Shown here: piece after piece, positions 1 through 8,836 of the stretch
How positions within the stretch are numbered: position 1 is the first letter of the stretch
Layout of the letters: every line of letters begins with the position of its first letter
Assembly: GCF_025466085.1 (NCBI RefSeq)
Contig: NZ_JANLOD010000051.1
Location: 1-64,000 of the forward strand
Source of the DNA: Pseudomonas sp. 14P_8.1_Bac3
GTDB taxonomy: Bacteria; Pseudomonadota; Gammaproteobacteria; Pseudomonadales; Pseudomonadaceae
DNA length: 64,000 bases
Direction of reading: 5' to 3'
Notes under the pieces: generated by a model
The model's input: only the letters and a program-made list of their open reading frames with translations
What the model was told of the DNA's origin: nothing
Database searches by the model: none
Made by a program: the position numbers and the translations under genes

Positions 1-95
1 GAATAAAAGCTTTAACTGGCCCAGTACAAATTTGCGCAGTTATTTTCGACTCATGACACTAGAATAGGTCGATCTTTTTCGGAGTCAGAGCCTTT

Positions 96-755
96 ATGCC
101 AGATCCGGTTGACGCCTCCGGGCTGTCAGAATTACCGCTGGACGACTTGGTAGCGTGTCATGAGTGCGACCTGCTGATGCATAAGCCCAAGCTCGCCCAT
201 GGCGAGAAAGCCTTGTGCCCGCGATGCGGTTATGAGCTCTATGTTCATCGGCACAATGTCGTACAGCGCAGTCTCGCCTTGGTCATCGCCGCGCTGTTGT
301 TGTACATCCCGGCGAACTTTTTACCCATCATGCAGCTCAATCTACTCGGGCAGTCGTCGCAAGACACTGTCTGGACCGGCGTTGTCGGCTTGTTCGATAC
401 CGGGATGCAAGGTGTCTCGGTCATCGTATTTCTGTGCAGCATGGCAATCCCGCTACTCAAACTGCTCTGTCAGCTGGCGGTATTGCTGACTATCCGTTTT
501 GATATCGGCCGTAGCTACGGCTTGTTGCTTTATCGGATTTATCACCATTTACGCGACTGGGGGATGCTCGAGGTTTACCTCATGGGCGTTCTGGTGGCGA
601 TCGTAAAGCTGGCAGATATGGCAGCAATCACCGTAGGTCTTGGCCTGGCGTGCTTTATCGGCTTGTTGTTGGTCCAAGTCTGGTTGGAGGTGGTGATGTC
701 GCCCCATCAGATCTGGCAGGCTTTATCAGGAGAGGATGCCCATGCGGGCGATTGA
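96..755 (+). CDS. PqiA/LetA-like membrane protein, first half
   Basis: Inner-membrane protein of the PqiA/YebS (LetA) family, thought to hand lipids between the inner membrane and an MCE tunnel. The 219-residue product has an N-terminal zinc-ribbon-like pair of CxxC motifs (Cys21/24 and Cys41/44), then about four hydrophobic segments near residues 58-78, 105-131, 158-178 and 180-200. E. coli PqiA and LetA carry two such units in one chain of about 420 residues; here one unit is one gene. It overlaps the next gene, a second PqiA unit, so the two are probably co-translated and pair in the membrane. The start ATG follows a GGAG-containing sequence. Family is clear; the exact lipid cargo is unknown. 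Confidence 0.9.
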   Translation: MPDPVDASGLSELPLDDLVACHECDLLMHKPKLAHGEKALCPRCGYELYVHRHNVVQRSLALVIAALLLYIPANFLPIMQLNLLGQSSQDTVWTGVVGLFDTGMQGVSVIVFLCSMAIPLLKLLCQLAVLLTIRFDIGRSYGLLLYRIYHHLRDWGMLEVYLMGVLVAIVKLADMAAITVGLGLACFIGLLLVQVWLEVVMSPHQIWQALSGEDAHAGD

Positions 756-1365
756 TGCAGGCATTCTGATTTGTACCGAATGCCATGAATTGAACAAGCA
801 GGACGCTGACACCAACGAGCAGGTCTGCACCCGTTGTGGTGCGCTGGTTCACGCTCGCCGACCGAATAGCGTCGTACGAACCTGGGCGCTGCTGATCACC
901 GCGGCGATCCTCTACATTCCGGCCAACGTCCTGCCGATCATGACGGTCAGTTCTCTTGGTCAGGGCGATCCCAGCACCATCATGTCCGGTGTAATCCAGC
1001 TGGTTCAGCACGGCATGATTCCCATCGCCGCCGTGGTATTCATCGCCAGTATCCTGGTGCCGACATTCAAGCTGGTGGGCATCGCCTTGCTGCTGTTTTC
1101 AGTGCAACGCCGCCAGCCGCTGTCGGCTCGTCAACGCATCTGGATGTACCGCTTCATCGAGTTCATTGGCCGCTGGTCGATGCTCGACATTTTTGTGATC
1201 GCCATCCTTGTGGCGGTGGTGAATTTTGGACGGCTCGCCAGTGTCGAAGCCAATCTTGGCGCCATCGCTTTCGCCAGCGTGGTGATTCTGACGATGCTTG
1301 CCGCAGTAACTTTCGATCCCCGACTGATTTGGGATAACACGGAGTCGGACGACGACCATGACTGA
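742..1365 (+). CDS. PqiA/LetA-like membrane protein, second half
   Basis: Second PqiA-family unit, 207 residues, with two CxxC pairs near residues 11/14 and 29/32 followed by four hydrophobic segments. I chose the second of two ATGs (742 rather than 736) because AGGAG at 728-732 lies nine bases before it. It overlaps the end of the preceding PqiA gene by 14 bases, and its own stop overlaps the start of the MCE gene, so all three form one operon. Together the two half-proteins match the domain content of a single E. coli PqiA or LetA. Function (lipid movement at the inner-membrane end of an MCE tunnel) is inferred from the family. Confidence 0.9.
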   Translation: MRAIDAGILICTECHELNKQDADTNEQVCTRCGALVHARRPNSVVRTWALLITAAILYIPANVLPIMTVSSLGQGDPSTIMSGVIQLVQHGMIPIAAVVFIASILVPTFKLVGIALLLFSVQRRQPLSARQRIWMYRFIEFIGRWSMLDIFVIAILVAVVNFGRLASVEANLGAIAFASVVILTMLAAVTFDPRLIWDNTESDDDHD

Positions 1366-3661
1366 TTTGCCTACAGCGAAAACCCGACCGGCCTCGAATT
1401 GGTCTGCCATCTGGGTGTTGCCCCTGATCGCCCTGATCATCGGCGGCTGGCTCGGCTGGCGTGCCTACAACGAAACCGGCATCGAGATTCAGGTGCGTTT
1501 CGAAAGTGGTGAAGGCATCCAGGCCAACAAGACCGAAGTTGTCTACAAAGGCATGTCGGTCGGCAAGGTAAAAACTCTCAAGCTCGACGACGAAGGCGCC
1601 TCGAAAGGCGTGATCGCCACCGTCGAAATGAACAAGGACGTGGAGCAATACCTGCGCACCAGCACGCGCTTCTGGCTGGTAAAACCGAGCGTGACGCTGG
1701 CCGGTATCACCGGCCTGGAAACGCTGGTGTCCGGCAATTATGTCGCGATCAGTCCGGGGGAGGGCGAGCCCACGCGCAAGTTCAAGGCGTTGGCCGAAGA
1801 GCCACCGTTGTCCGACGCAAAACCCGGCCTGCACCTGACCATCAAAGCGGATCGCCTCGGCTCGCTGAACCGTGGCAGTCCGGTGTTCTACAAGCAGATC
1901 AGGGTGGGTCAGGTCAAAAGCTACCTGCTCTCTGAAGACCAGAGCACGGTTGAGCTCAAAGTGTTCATTGAGCCGACCTACGCCAAGCTTGTGCGCAAAC
2001 ACACACGTTTCTGGAATGCCAGCGGCATCAGCATTGACGCTAATCTGTCCGGTGTGAAAGTGCGCAGCGAGTCGCTGGCGAGCATCGTCGCCGGCGGCAT
2101 CGCGTTTGCCACGCCGGAGAACCGCAAGGACAGCCCGCCCACCGATCCGAGCCTGCCGTTCCGTCTCTACGAAGACTTTGATGCGGCCGCCGCCGGTATC
2201 CGGGTCAAGGTCAAGCTCAGCGATTTCGAGGGCCTGCAGGCCGGCCGGACGCCGGTCATGTACAAAGGCATTCAGGTTGGCAATCTGAAAGCATTGAAGA
2301 TCGATCCTGATCTGTCCGGTGCGACGGCCGAATTGACCCTTGATCCGCTGGCCGAAGATTATCTGGTCGAAGGCACTCAGTTCTGGGTGGTCAAGCCATC
2401 GATTTCCCTCGCAGGCATCACCGGCCTGGAAGCCTTGGTCAAAGGTAACTACATCGCCGTGCGTCCCGGCGACAAAGGCGCGGCACCGCAACGCGAGTTC
2501 GTGGCGCGACCGAAGGCACCGCCGCTGGACCTGCGTTCGCCGGGCCTGCACCTGGTGTTGTTCACCGAGAACCTGGGGTCGCTGGAAGTCGGCAGTCCGA
2601 TTCTCTACAAGCAGGTCAAGGTCGGGTCGGTTCAGAGCTATCAGTTCTCCAAGACCAAGAAGCAGCTGGTGATCGGTGTCCACATCGAGAAGGAATACGA
2701 AGGCCTGGTCAACGCGTCGACGCGGTTCTGGAACGCCAGCGGGATCACCCTCTCGGGTGGGTTGACCGGTGGAATCCAGGTCAAAAGTGAGTCGCTGCAA
2801 AGCCTGATGGCCGGCGGGATCGCTTTCGAAACACCGCTCGCGAAAGCGCCGCTGCAAAAGAAAATCCCGCGTTTCCGTCTGTTCGCCAACCATGACGACG
2901 CCAATCAGAAAGGCACCGTGGTCACGATCAAGGTTGATCGCGCGGATGGCTTGCGCCATGGCACCCCAGTGAGATTCAAAGGCCTGGATGTCGGCAAGAT
3001 TGAAGATGTCGACCTCAGCGATGATCTGCAGTCTGTCCTGCTCACGGCGCGGATCACCGAAGTGCCGGAGCGCATTGCCCGGGTTGGCAGTCAGTTCTGG
3101 GTGGTCAAGCCTGAGCTGGGCCTCATCAAGACCTCGAACCTCGAAACCCTGGTGACCGGCCAATACATCGAAGTGCAGCCTGCCGCGAAGAACCTGGGGC
3201 CGCAGAAAAACTTCGTCGCCCTGGCCACGCCGCCTGAGGTGACAAAACAGGAAGCCGGCTTGAGTCTGGTCCTGAGCGCCGCGCGCCGTGGTTCGTTGAA
3301 AACCGGCGTGCCGGTGACGTACCGCGAAGTTACGGTGGGCAAGGTCACGGGTTATGAACTGGGCCAGACCGCGGATCGCGTGTTGGTGCACATCCTGATC
3401 GAGCCGAAATACGCGCCGTTGGTGCGCAGCGGCTCCAGGTTCTGGAACACCAGCGGCTTCGGTTTCGACTACGGCTTGTTCAAAGGCGCGACGATGCGCA
3501 CTGAATCGCTGGAAACGCTGTTGCAAGGCGGCATCGCCTTCGCTACCCCGGAGGGTGACCGCATGGGCAGCCCGGCGCGAGCGGAGCAGACATTCCCGCT
3601 GTTCGACAAGTTTGAGGATGAGTGGCTGACCTGGGCACCGAAGATCTCGCTCGGTAAATAA
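1358..3661 (+). CDS. pqiB: MCE-domain tunnel protein (PqiB/LetB family), six MCE domains
   Basis: Periplasm-spanning lipid-transport protein of 767 residues. A single membrane anchor lies at residues 15-35, followed by six repeated MCE units beginning near residues 41, 157, 280, 396, 519 and 634. Units alternate between two types: odd units carry a YKG/FKG core, even units YKQ/YRE plus an RFWN motif. E. coli PqiB (546 residues) has three MCE domains and LetB/YebT (877 residues) seven, so this protein sits between them. The ATG overlaps the previous stop. No PqiC-type outer-membrane lipoprotein follows; the next gene converges from the other strand. That absence and the domain number make it at least as LetB-like as PqiB-like. 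Confidence 0.88.
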   Translation: MTDLPTAKTRPASNWSAIWVLPLIALIIGGWLGWRAYNETGIEIQVRFESGEGIQANKTEVVYKGMSVGKVKTLKLDDEGASKGVIATVEMNKDVEQYLRTSTRFWLVKPSVTLAGITGLETLVSGNYVAISPGEGEPTRKFKALAEEPPLSDAKPGLHLTIKADRLGSLNRGSPVFYKQIRVGQVKSYLLSEDQSTVELKVFIEPTYAKLVRKHTRFWNASGISIDANLSGVKVRSESLASIVAGGIAFATPENRKDSPPTDPSLPFRLYEDFDAAAAGIRVKVKLSDFEGLQAGRTPVMYKGIQVGNLKALKIDPDLSGATAELTLDPLAEDYLVEGTQFWVVKPSISLAGITGLEALVKGNYIAVRPGDKGAAPQREFVARPKAPPLDLRSPGLHLVLFTENLGSLEVGSPILYKQVKVGSVQSYQFSKTKKQLVIGVHIEKEYEGLVNASTRFWNASGITLSGGLTGGIQVKSESLQSLMAGGIAFETPLAKAPLQKKIPRFRLFANHDDANQKGTVVTIKVDRADGLRHGTPVRFKGLDVGKIEDVDLSDDLQSVLLTARITEVPERIARVGSQFWVVKPELGLIKTSNLETLVTGQYIEVQPAAKNLGPQKNFVALATPPEVTKQEAGLSLVLSAARRGSLKTGVPVTYREVTVGKVTGYELGQTADRVLVHILIEPKYAPLVRSGSRFWNTSGFGFDYGLFKGATMRTESLETLLQGGIAFATPEGDRMGSPARAEQTFPLFDKFEDEWLTWAPKISLGK

Positions 3662-3685
3662 GCCTGTGGTGTATGGGCTGACGCC

Positions 3686-3750
3686 ATCGCGAGCAGGCTC
3701 GCTCCCGCAGGGTTACGGGCATCCAAAGTGGGAGCGAGCCTGCTCGCGAT
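3686..3750. repeat. REP doublet (inverted pair)
   Basis: Two copies of the fluorescens-type REP palindrome face each other: 3686-3709 and 3728-3750, sharing the core GCGAGCAGGCTCGCTCCC and its complement. The pair lies between convergent genes, the usual place for such elements, and could form one long hairpin. Confidence 0.85.
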
Positions 3751-3773
3751 AGGGCCCTCAAGGCACAACAAAC

Positions 3774-3810
3774 AAAAAGGCCGCGATCCCTCTGGATCGC
3801 GGCCTTTTTT
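3774..3810. terminator. Bidirectional rho-independent terminator
   Basis: An 11-bp perfect GC-rich stem (3779-3789 with 3794-3804), a 4-base loop, A5 on the left and T6 on the right. It can end transcription of the MCE gene on the plus strand and of mksB on the minus strand. Confidence 0.9.
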
Positions 3811-3831
3811 ATTGCTGTCGATTAACGCTAA

Positions 3832-6672
3832 TCAAACCGCATCCAGTTCCGGCTCATCGGTTTCAGCGTTTACCACTGCCTTCACCTCATCATGCCGACG
3901 GATGTATTTCCAGTCCGCCTCGTCGATGTAGATCCCGTTCGGCCCGCTGCCACCTTCCAGATCGATCGCGACACTGGCGCAGACCTGCGGCTTCACACTC
4001 GCCAGAATCGGCACGAAGCCCAGTTGCAGACTGGTTTCCAGCAGCGCTGCCTGGTTCTTCTCGTCGATGTCCGCCGCCTCGTCGAGGTAGTACGGCAAAC
4101 GCACGCGACCGGCCTGATCGCGATCCATCAAGTGCAGCAACAGGTACATGTTGGTCAGCGCCTTGATGGTCATCGTCGTGCCGTTGGACGCCGCGCCGTC
4201 GATGTCGGTGTGGATCACTGGCTGGCCATTGACCTTGGTGATCTCGAAGGCCAGCTCGAACAGGTCCTTGAGCCCGAGCTGGTTGTGATTCGCCGCGACC
4301 AGGCGTGCCAGGTATTCCTTGGCCTCTTCGTTCTTGTTGTCTTGATCGGCGCTTTGGCTAAGGTCGAACACGGAGAGCGTTTCGCCTTCTTCGTACTGGC
4401 CGGCGCTGTGGATGATCTGGTCGATGTGCTTGAGCGCTTCCTTGTTCGGCGCAAGCACAATGCGGAAGCTCTGCAGGTTGGACACCTGACGCTTGTTGAT
4501 CTCGCGGTTGAACAGCGCCAGTTGATGCTCGAGGCTGTCATAGTCGCTGCGGATGTTGCGCAGGGTCCGGGCGATGTCGGTGACCGCGGCGCGGCGGGCC
4601 TTGCCGAGGGTCAGGGCTTCGTCGGTGCGGTGCGCGTACGCGTTGATCAGCAGTTGCAGGCGACGCTCCATATCGTCTTCGCTGTCGAACTTGGCCACGC
4701 CCTTGAGCCGAACCTGCGCGTACAGCGCGTCGATCTGCCCGTCGCTGCGCAGCAAGCCCTGCCAACTGTCCTGATAGTCATTGAGCAGCGGCAGCAGGTT
4801 GTCCATGGAATCGTCGATAGGGTCCATGAACGGCGTGCCAAACGGCAAGTCTGCCGGCAGCAACTGACGGCGGCGCAGGGCGTCGTCAAGGGTGCGTTGT
4901 TTGGCTTCCATGTCGCCGATTTGCCGGCCGACCAGTTGCAGCTTGGCCGACAGTTGCTGGACGCGTTCGGTGAAGGCGTCACTGGAGCGCTTCAGCTCGT
5001 CCTGCGCGGCTTCCATCTGCGCCAGTTGCTCAAGCTTGTCGCCTTCTTCGGCACTCAGGGTTTGCGAGCGACGGAAATCTTCCAGGGCTTTCTGCGCATC
5101 GAGCACCTGCTGATAGAGCGCTTCAGTCTGGGTCTTGCTCGCCGCACGGTCGGCTGCCACGGCTTGCTGGGTTTTCAGTTGCTTGAGTTCTTTTTCCAGA
5201 CGCTCTTTCTGATCGCGCAGGGCTGCGCGGTCTGCCAGCGCTTGCAATGCCGGAGGCTCAATGTGCGAGAGGTCGATCGACAGGCCCGGCACTTCGAAGC
5301 GTTCGCCTTTGAACCCGTCGAGGATCAGCTCCATGGATTTGACCCACTGACCGTCCTCGTCCAGCGCAATGCCGTGTTCGCCCAGCGGCAGGCTGAACAA
5401 CGCGCTGTTGAACAGGCGCATCAGGCGCTCGACATCCTGTTGCGAAAACTCTTCGCGCAGGCGGGCGTAGCTGTTGTTGTCGGCGTGGTCGAGTTGCTGC
5501 TTGACTGACTTCAGGCGCTTTTCCAGATCCCGTAGACGTTCTTCCAGATCTTCGGCGGAGAACTGCCGAGACTGCGCCAAGGCGCCGGCCAGTTCGTCGT
5601 GAGCGTCCTTGGCCGCGAGCAGTTGCTGTTCGAGCACTTTGACGTCATCGACCAGCGCGAAACGATTCTTCAGCGCCGAAAGTTCGCCAAGCCAGCGCTG
5701 GATGCCAGTGATTTCCCGCTCCAGGCGCATCAGCTCCTGCGTGCCGCCACGCTGATCGTTTTGCAGCGCGTCCTGCTCGTTGCGGTAATGCTCGGCCTGA
5801 AGGGTCAGCTCTTCCTTGCGCGCGCTGGCGTAATCCGACCAGGTGCCCAGCAGCGAATCGAGCAGTGGCGAAATCCGGTGCAGCTTGCCGCGCAGGATAT
5901 TGCGCTGGGTCACGCCAGCAGCGAGGGCTTCAACCAAGGGGCCGGCGGTGACCAGAGAGTTGTAGTCCTGCTCCATGCGTCTTACATCGCGGAACGCTTC
6001 TTCGCACGCGGCGATGTAATCGACGCTGCCGGAACGCAAGCTGTGCTCGAAGGCATCGAGAAACAGCTGCTTGAGCTTGGCTGCGGTGATTTCGCGCATG
6101 TGCAGCAGGTTGATGAACAGCGCGCGGAAGGTCTTCAGGCTCTGTTCGCTGGTGGAGCGCAGCGGGATCAGGGTCAGGTCCAGCGGAATCGAGGTGTGAC
6201 CACCGACCAGCAAGCGCCGCAGTTCATCGGGCTTGAGCTCGTAGGCTTTCAGGCCTTCGCGTTCAAGGTTGGTGAACAGCTCTTTCTGACGCAGGCAGGT
6301 GTCGTTCTTCTGGTAGTGCGCCAGATCCAGCTTGCCGGCGTAGGCAAAGAACTGGTGACCGAAACCGCCGCCCGGACCGCGACCGACCACGCCGATCACG
6401 TGCGGACCGTGGGGCAGCGAGACTTCGACCAGGATGTAACTGGTGTCCGAGGCGAAGTAGAAGCGCCGGGATTGTTCCAGGCTGTATTTGCCGAAACTCA
6501 TGTCCGACATGCGCGCCAGAATCGGAAACTGCAACGCATTGATCGACGCGGATTTGCCGAGGTTGTTCGCGCCGTAGACCGATAACGGTTCTTCCAGCGG
6601 GAACAAACCGAGGCTGTAACCGGCTGTGTTCAAAAGGGCAAAGCGGCGAATGCCGTAGCGTTCCTTGCTCAT
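3832..6672 (-). CDS. mksB: MksB, SMC-like ATPase of the MksBEF condensin
   Basis: Chromosome-organising ATPase related to MukB, 946 residues. The N-terminal head has a Walker A motif G34-ANNLGK-S41; the middle (roughly 230-720) is rich in heptad-like Leu/Glu/Gln sequence expected for coiled-coil arms; the C-terminal half-head has SNGTTMTIK, a signature-like motif, and a Walker B motif with D864-E865 in LDEAADID. The short coiled coil separates it from MukB (about 1,480 residues). It is the last gene of mksF-mksE-mksB, and its ATG overlaps the mksE stop. The complex helps compact and segregate DNA. No nuclease subunit gene (MksG/JetD) is adjacent, which distinguishes it from plasmid-cutting Wadjet systems. 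Confidence 0.88.
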   Translation of the reverse strand: MSKERYGIRRFALLNTAGYSLGLFPLEEPLSVYGANNLGKSASINALQFPILARMSDMSFGKYSLEQSRRFYFASDTSYILVEVSLPHGPHVIGVVGRGPGGGFGHQFFAYAGKLDLAHYQKNDTCLRQKELFTNLEREGLKAYELKPDELRRLLVGGHTSIPLDLTLIPLRSTSEQSLKTFRALFINLLHMREITAAKLKQLFLDAFEHSLRSGSVDYIAACEEAFRDVRRMEQDYNSLVTAGPLVEALAAGVTQRNILRGKLHRISPLLDSLLGTWSDYASARKEELTLQAEHYRNEQDALQNDQRGGTQELMRLEREITGIQRWLGELSALKNRFALVDDVKVLEQQLLAAKDAHDELAGALAQSRQFSAEDLEERLRDLEKRLKSVKQQLDHADNNSYARLREEFSQQDVERLMRLFNSALFSLPLGEHGIALDEDGQWVKSMELILDGFKGERFEVPGLSIDLSHIEPPALQALADRAALRDQKERLEKELKQLKTQQAVAADRAASKTQTEALYQQVLDAQKALEDFRRSQTLSAEEGDKLEQLAQMEAAQDELKRSSDAFTERVQQLSAKLQLVGRQIGDMEAKQRTLDDALRRRQLLPADLPFGTPFMDPIDDSMDNLLPLLNDYQDSWQGLLRSDGQIDALYAQVRLKGVAKFDSEDDMERRLQLLINAYAHRTDEALTLGKARRAAVTDIARTLRNIRSDYDSLEHQLALFNREINKRQVSNLQSFRIVLAPNKEALKHIDQIIHSAGQYEEGETLSVFDLSQSADQDNKNEEAKEYLARLVAANHNQLGLKDLFELAFEITKVNGQPVIHTDIDGAASNGTTMTIKALTNMYLLLHLMDRDQAGRVRLPYYLDEAADIDEKNQAALLETSLQLGFVPILASVKPQVCASVAIDLEGGSGPNGIYIDEADWKYIRRHDEVKAVVNAETDEPELDAV

Positions 6673-7370
6673 GCGTCGGTCTCCTGTTCTTCGGCAATGG
6701 CGCGGGCCAAGGCGTCTTCTTCGCTTTCGCCCTCGAACTCACTCAGATCGAGGGGATCGTCGGTCTCCAGCAATTTTTCGTCGCTATCGTCGTCGATCAG
6801 CACTGGAACCGGCAGTGGCAACACGCTGTGCAGGCTGGCCGCCAGGTCGCGGTCCTGCTGCACCGACAGGCAGACGTCGAGGAAGCGGTGCATCGGCGGC
6901 AGGAAACGGTAAATGCCTGTCTCTTCGCTGGCGAACCCGAGCTGAGTCATGCGGCGCATGATTTTTTCTTCGAGCTCTTCGACGGTCTGCACTTCGGCCT
7001 GGATGAACAGGTCGCGGTACTTTTCCAGCAACGACGGCAATTCGTCGCGACCGAGGCTGCCGCCGTCGAGCACGGCAATCGGGTCGCGGCCCTGATCCGC
7101 CAGGTGCTCGACGAGGATGAAGGTGAACAGCGCCAGGCGTTGCGCGGTCTTGTTCACCGCCGCCGCCGCAAGGTCCGGAACGAAGTAGTAGAAGCCGCGG
7201 GTGTCGCAGACCAGTTCAAAACCCAGCGCCTTGAACAGCATGCGGTACTGGTCCTGGAAGTTCGACAATTGCGCGTACAGCTCCGGATCGCGGCGGCTGA
7301 CGTGGTAGCCCTTGAACAGCTCGCGGAAGATCGGCGCCAGCTGGGACAGTTCTTTTAGATCAAGATGCAT
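6669..7370 (-). CDS. mksE: MksE, kleisin-associated condensin subunit
   Basis: Accessory winged-helix subunit of the MksBEF condensin, 233 residues starting at MHLDLKELSQ. The reading frame is open further upstream, but that part is out of phase with the coding style and overlaps mksF, so I chose the ATG at 7370, which overlaps the mksF stop. The C-terminal 40 residues are very acidic (runs of Asp/Glu), plausibly disordered. The protein would bridge kleisin MksF and the MksB heads, as MukE does for MukF and MukB. Identification comes from operon position between a MukF-like and a MukB-like gene, plus size. Confidence 0.85.
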   Translation of the reverse strand: MHLDLKELSQLAPIFRELFKGYHVSRRDPELYAQLSNFQDQYRMLFKALGFELVCDTRGFYYFVPDLAAAAVNKTAQRLALFTFILVEHLADQGRDPIAVLDGGSLGRDELPSLLEKYRDLFIQAEVQTVEELEEKIMRRMTQLGFASEETGIYRFLPPMHRFLDVCLSVQQDRDLAASLHSVLPLPVPVLIDDDSDEKLLETDDPLDLSEFEGESEEDALARAIAEEQETDA

Positions 7371-8637
7371 GAGGGATGCTCGCAGAATCCTCGGCGGCGC
7401 TGTCGCGGGCCGAGAGCAGGGCGAAGGAGCGCAGGCTGACCTGGTGCTCATGAGTGTGGTAATCGCGGCGCTCCAGACGCTCGCGCTTGAAGCGCTTCTC
7501 CCGCGACAAGCGCGAGAACCAGTACAGCAATTCATCGGTGGCGCCGTTCGGTTCCTGTTCCAGCAGCCAGGTCATCAGGTCCGGCAGCGGCAGGGCGTCT
7601 TCGCAGCGTTCGAGCATTTCCCGAACGGTGCGTGGCGCGCGCGGCGCTTCGCCTTTCTGGGTTTTGTGCGCTTTCGGGAACCGCGCCGGCTTCGGCTCGA
7701 AGCGGGCGAGGGCGTAAACGTAGGCCTCGACCTGACTGGCGCTGCCGAGGAAGGTGCTTTGCGGCCGGGTGAACATCGGCATTGCCGCTTGCGGCACCGC
7801 ATCGAGGCCTTTGCGGCGGATCGCTGACAGCGCCAGCGCCGCACCACGGGTCACGGCGTTATGCCGGCGTGCTTCTTCACGCAGCGGCAGCAGCAGTTCC
7901 CGCGCATGACGCAAGGTCAACTGGGCGCTGGTCTGCATTTCGAGAATGCGCGCGTGGGTTCGCAGCAACATGTCGTCATCGACCAGGTGGCCGAGGCGTT
8001 GTTGCTCGGTGAGCATTTTCAGTAGGACGTTCTCGACTTTGCGCACGCCTTGCTCGAAGGCGCCGTCGGCATTCACCAGCTGAATCATCGGCTCGACGTA
8101 TTCGTCCCAGGTCGCCAGCACTTCGGCGTATCGCTGACGCAACGGGATCTGCCGGTCGCTGGTCTTGGCGCGCTCGGCGACGGCCACAAGGGCCTGCTCG
8201 TCGTTGGCGAGTTTCTTCAGGACGTCGCGTACGCGCATGTCGAGCAGGCGCAATTGGCGCGCGAGGTCGTGGCCGTCACGGACGTCGAAGGCGTCCTGGA
8301 TGTAACCGGCCAAGCGTTCGAGGTGGCGCAGATAGGCTTCGATTTCCAGGCACAGACCCAGGCGGTGTTCACGGCGCAGGTAAGCGAGGAAGTCGTGGAT
8401 CTGCGCGTTGAGCTCGAAACGGTTCGGGCTTTTCGCCACGGGCACCAGAATATCGAGGCGGATCCACACGTCCAGCAGGCTGGTGATGTCCTGCGGCGTG
8501 CTGTCGAGTTGCTGGGCGGCCAGTTGCGTGCGCAGTTCGTTGAGGCTCAGTGTGCCTTGGTCGAAGTGCTCGCACAGTGGCTCCAGAAGTGCCCAGTGTT
8601 CAGCGAGGGCGCGCAAGACGCGCTTGGGTTCGATCAT
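7360..8637 (-). CDS. mksF: MksF, kleisin subunit of the MksBEF condensin
   Basis: Kleisin-type subunit, 425 residues if it starts at the ATG at 8637 (MIEPKRVLRALAEHW). A GTG at 8703 would add 22 residues but has no better ribosome site. The N-terminal region looks like a small winged-helix dimerisation domain, the middle is helical, and the C-terminal part is basic and includes MTWLLEQEPNG followed by RLSREKRFKRERLERR. First gene of the mksFEB operon, divergent from the polymerase psi gene. It should bind MksE and link the MksB heads. Family assignment is from gene order and overall architecture. Confidence 0.85.
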   Translation of the reverse strand: MIEPKRVLRALAEHWALLEPLCEHFDQGTLSLNELRTQLAAQQLDSTPQDITSLLDVWIRLDILVPVAKSPNRFELNAQIHDFLAYLRREHRLGLCLEIEAYLRHLERLAGYIQDAFDVRDGHDLARQLRLLDMRVRDVLKKLANDEQALVAVAERAKTSDRQIPLRQRYAEVLATWDEYVEPMIQLVNADGAFEQGVRKVENVLLKMLTEQQRLGHLVDDDMLLRTHARILEMQTSAQLTLRHARELLLPLREEARRHNAVTRGAALALSAIRRKGLDAVPQAAMPMFTRPQSTFLGSASQVEAYVYALARFEPKPARFPKAHKTQKGEAPRAPRTVREMLERCEDALPLPDLMTWLLEQEPNGATDELLYWFSRLSREKRFKRERLERRDYHTHEHQVSLRSFALLSARDSAAEDSASIPHAS

Positions 8638-8743
8638 CGGAATGGCCGGCTGGTTGGCAATTAAAAGCCGCGATTGTACTGCATCGCGGCCGATGCGATT
8701 CACTCTCGGGACGGGCTGTCGCCATTTTTCACCGGTGCAAAGG

Positions 8744-8764
8744 CTATCGATGAAGTCTATCGAT
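8744..8764. repeat. Direct repeat CTATCGAT, two copies 13 bases apart
   Basis: CTATCGAT occurs at 8744-8751 and 8757-8764 in the 199-base divergent region between mksF and the psi gene. It could be a paired binding site controlling one or both genes. No regulator is identified and the motif is short, so this stays tentative. Confidence 0.3.
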
Positions 8765-8836
8765 CAACAGCGCGGGCGATCTTGAGCGAAGGGCGGTAGA
8801 ATCAGCGCACTTTAGTTATCCACAAGTGGCCGACCT

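Noticed and set aside
1163-3526. Long open frame antisense to the MCE gene
   Set aside because: Its translation is a mirror of GC-rich codon bias (Arg/His/Gln-rich, no domain), while the plus-strand frame has clear repeats and coupled starts.
3892-5508. Open frame antisense to mksB
   Set aside because: Runs opposite the coiled-coil region of mksB, with composition expected from complementing Gln/Glu/Leu codons.
3832-8637. Wadjet (JetABCD) anti-plasmid system
   Set aside because: No JetD/MksG nuclease gene is adjacent, and gene order and neighbours match the housekeeping MksBEF operon of pseudomonads.
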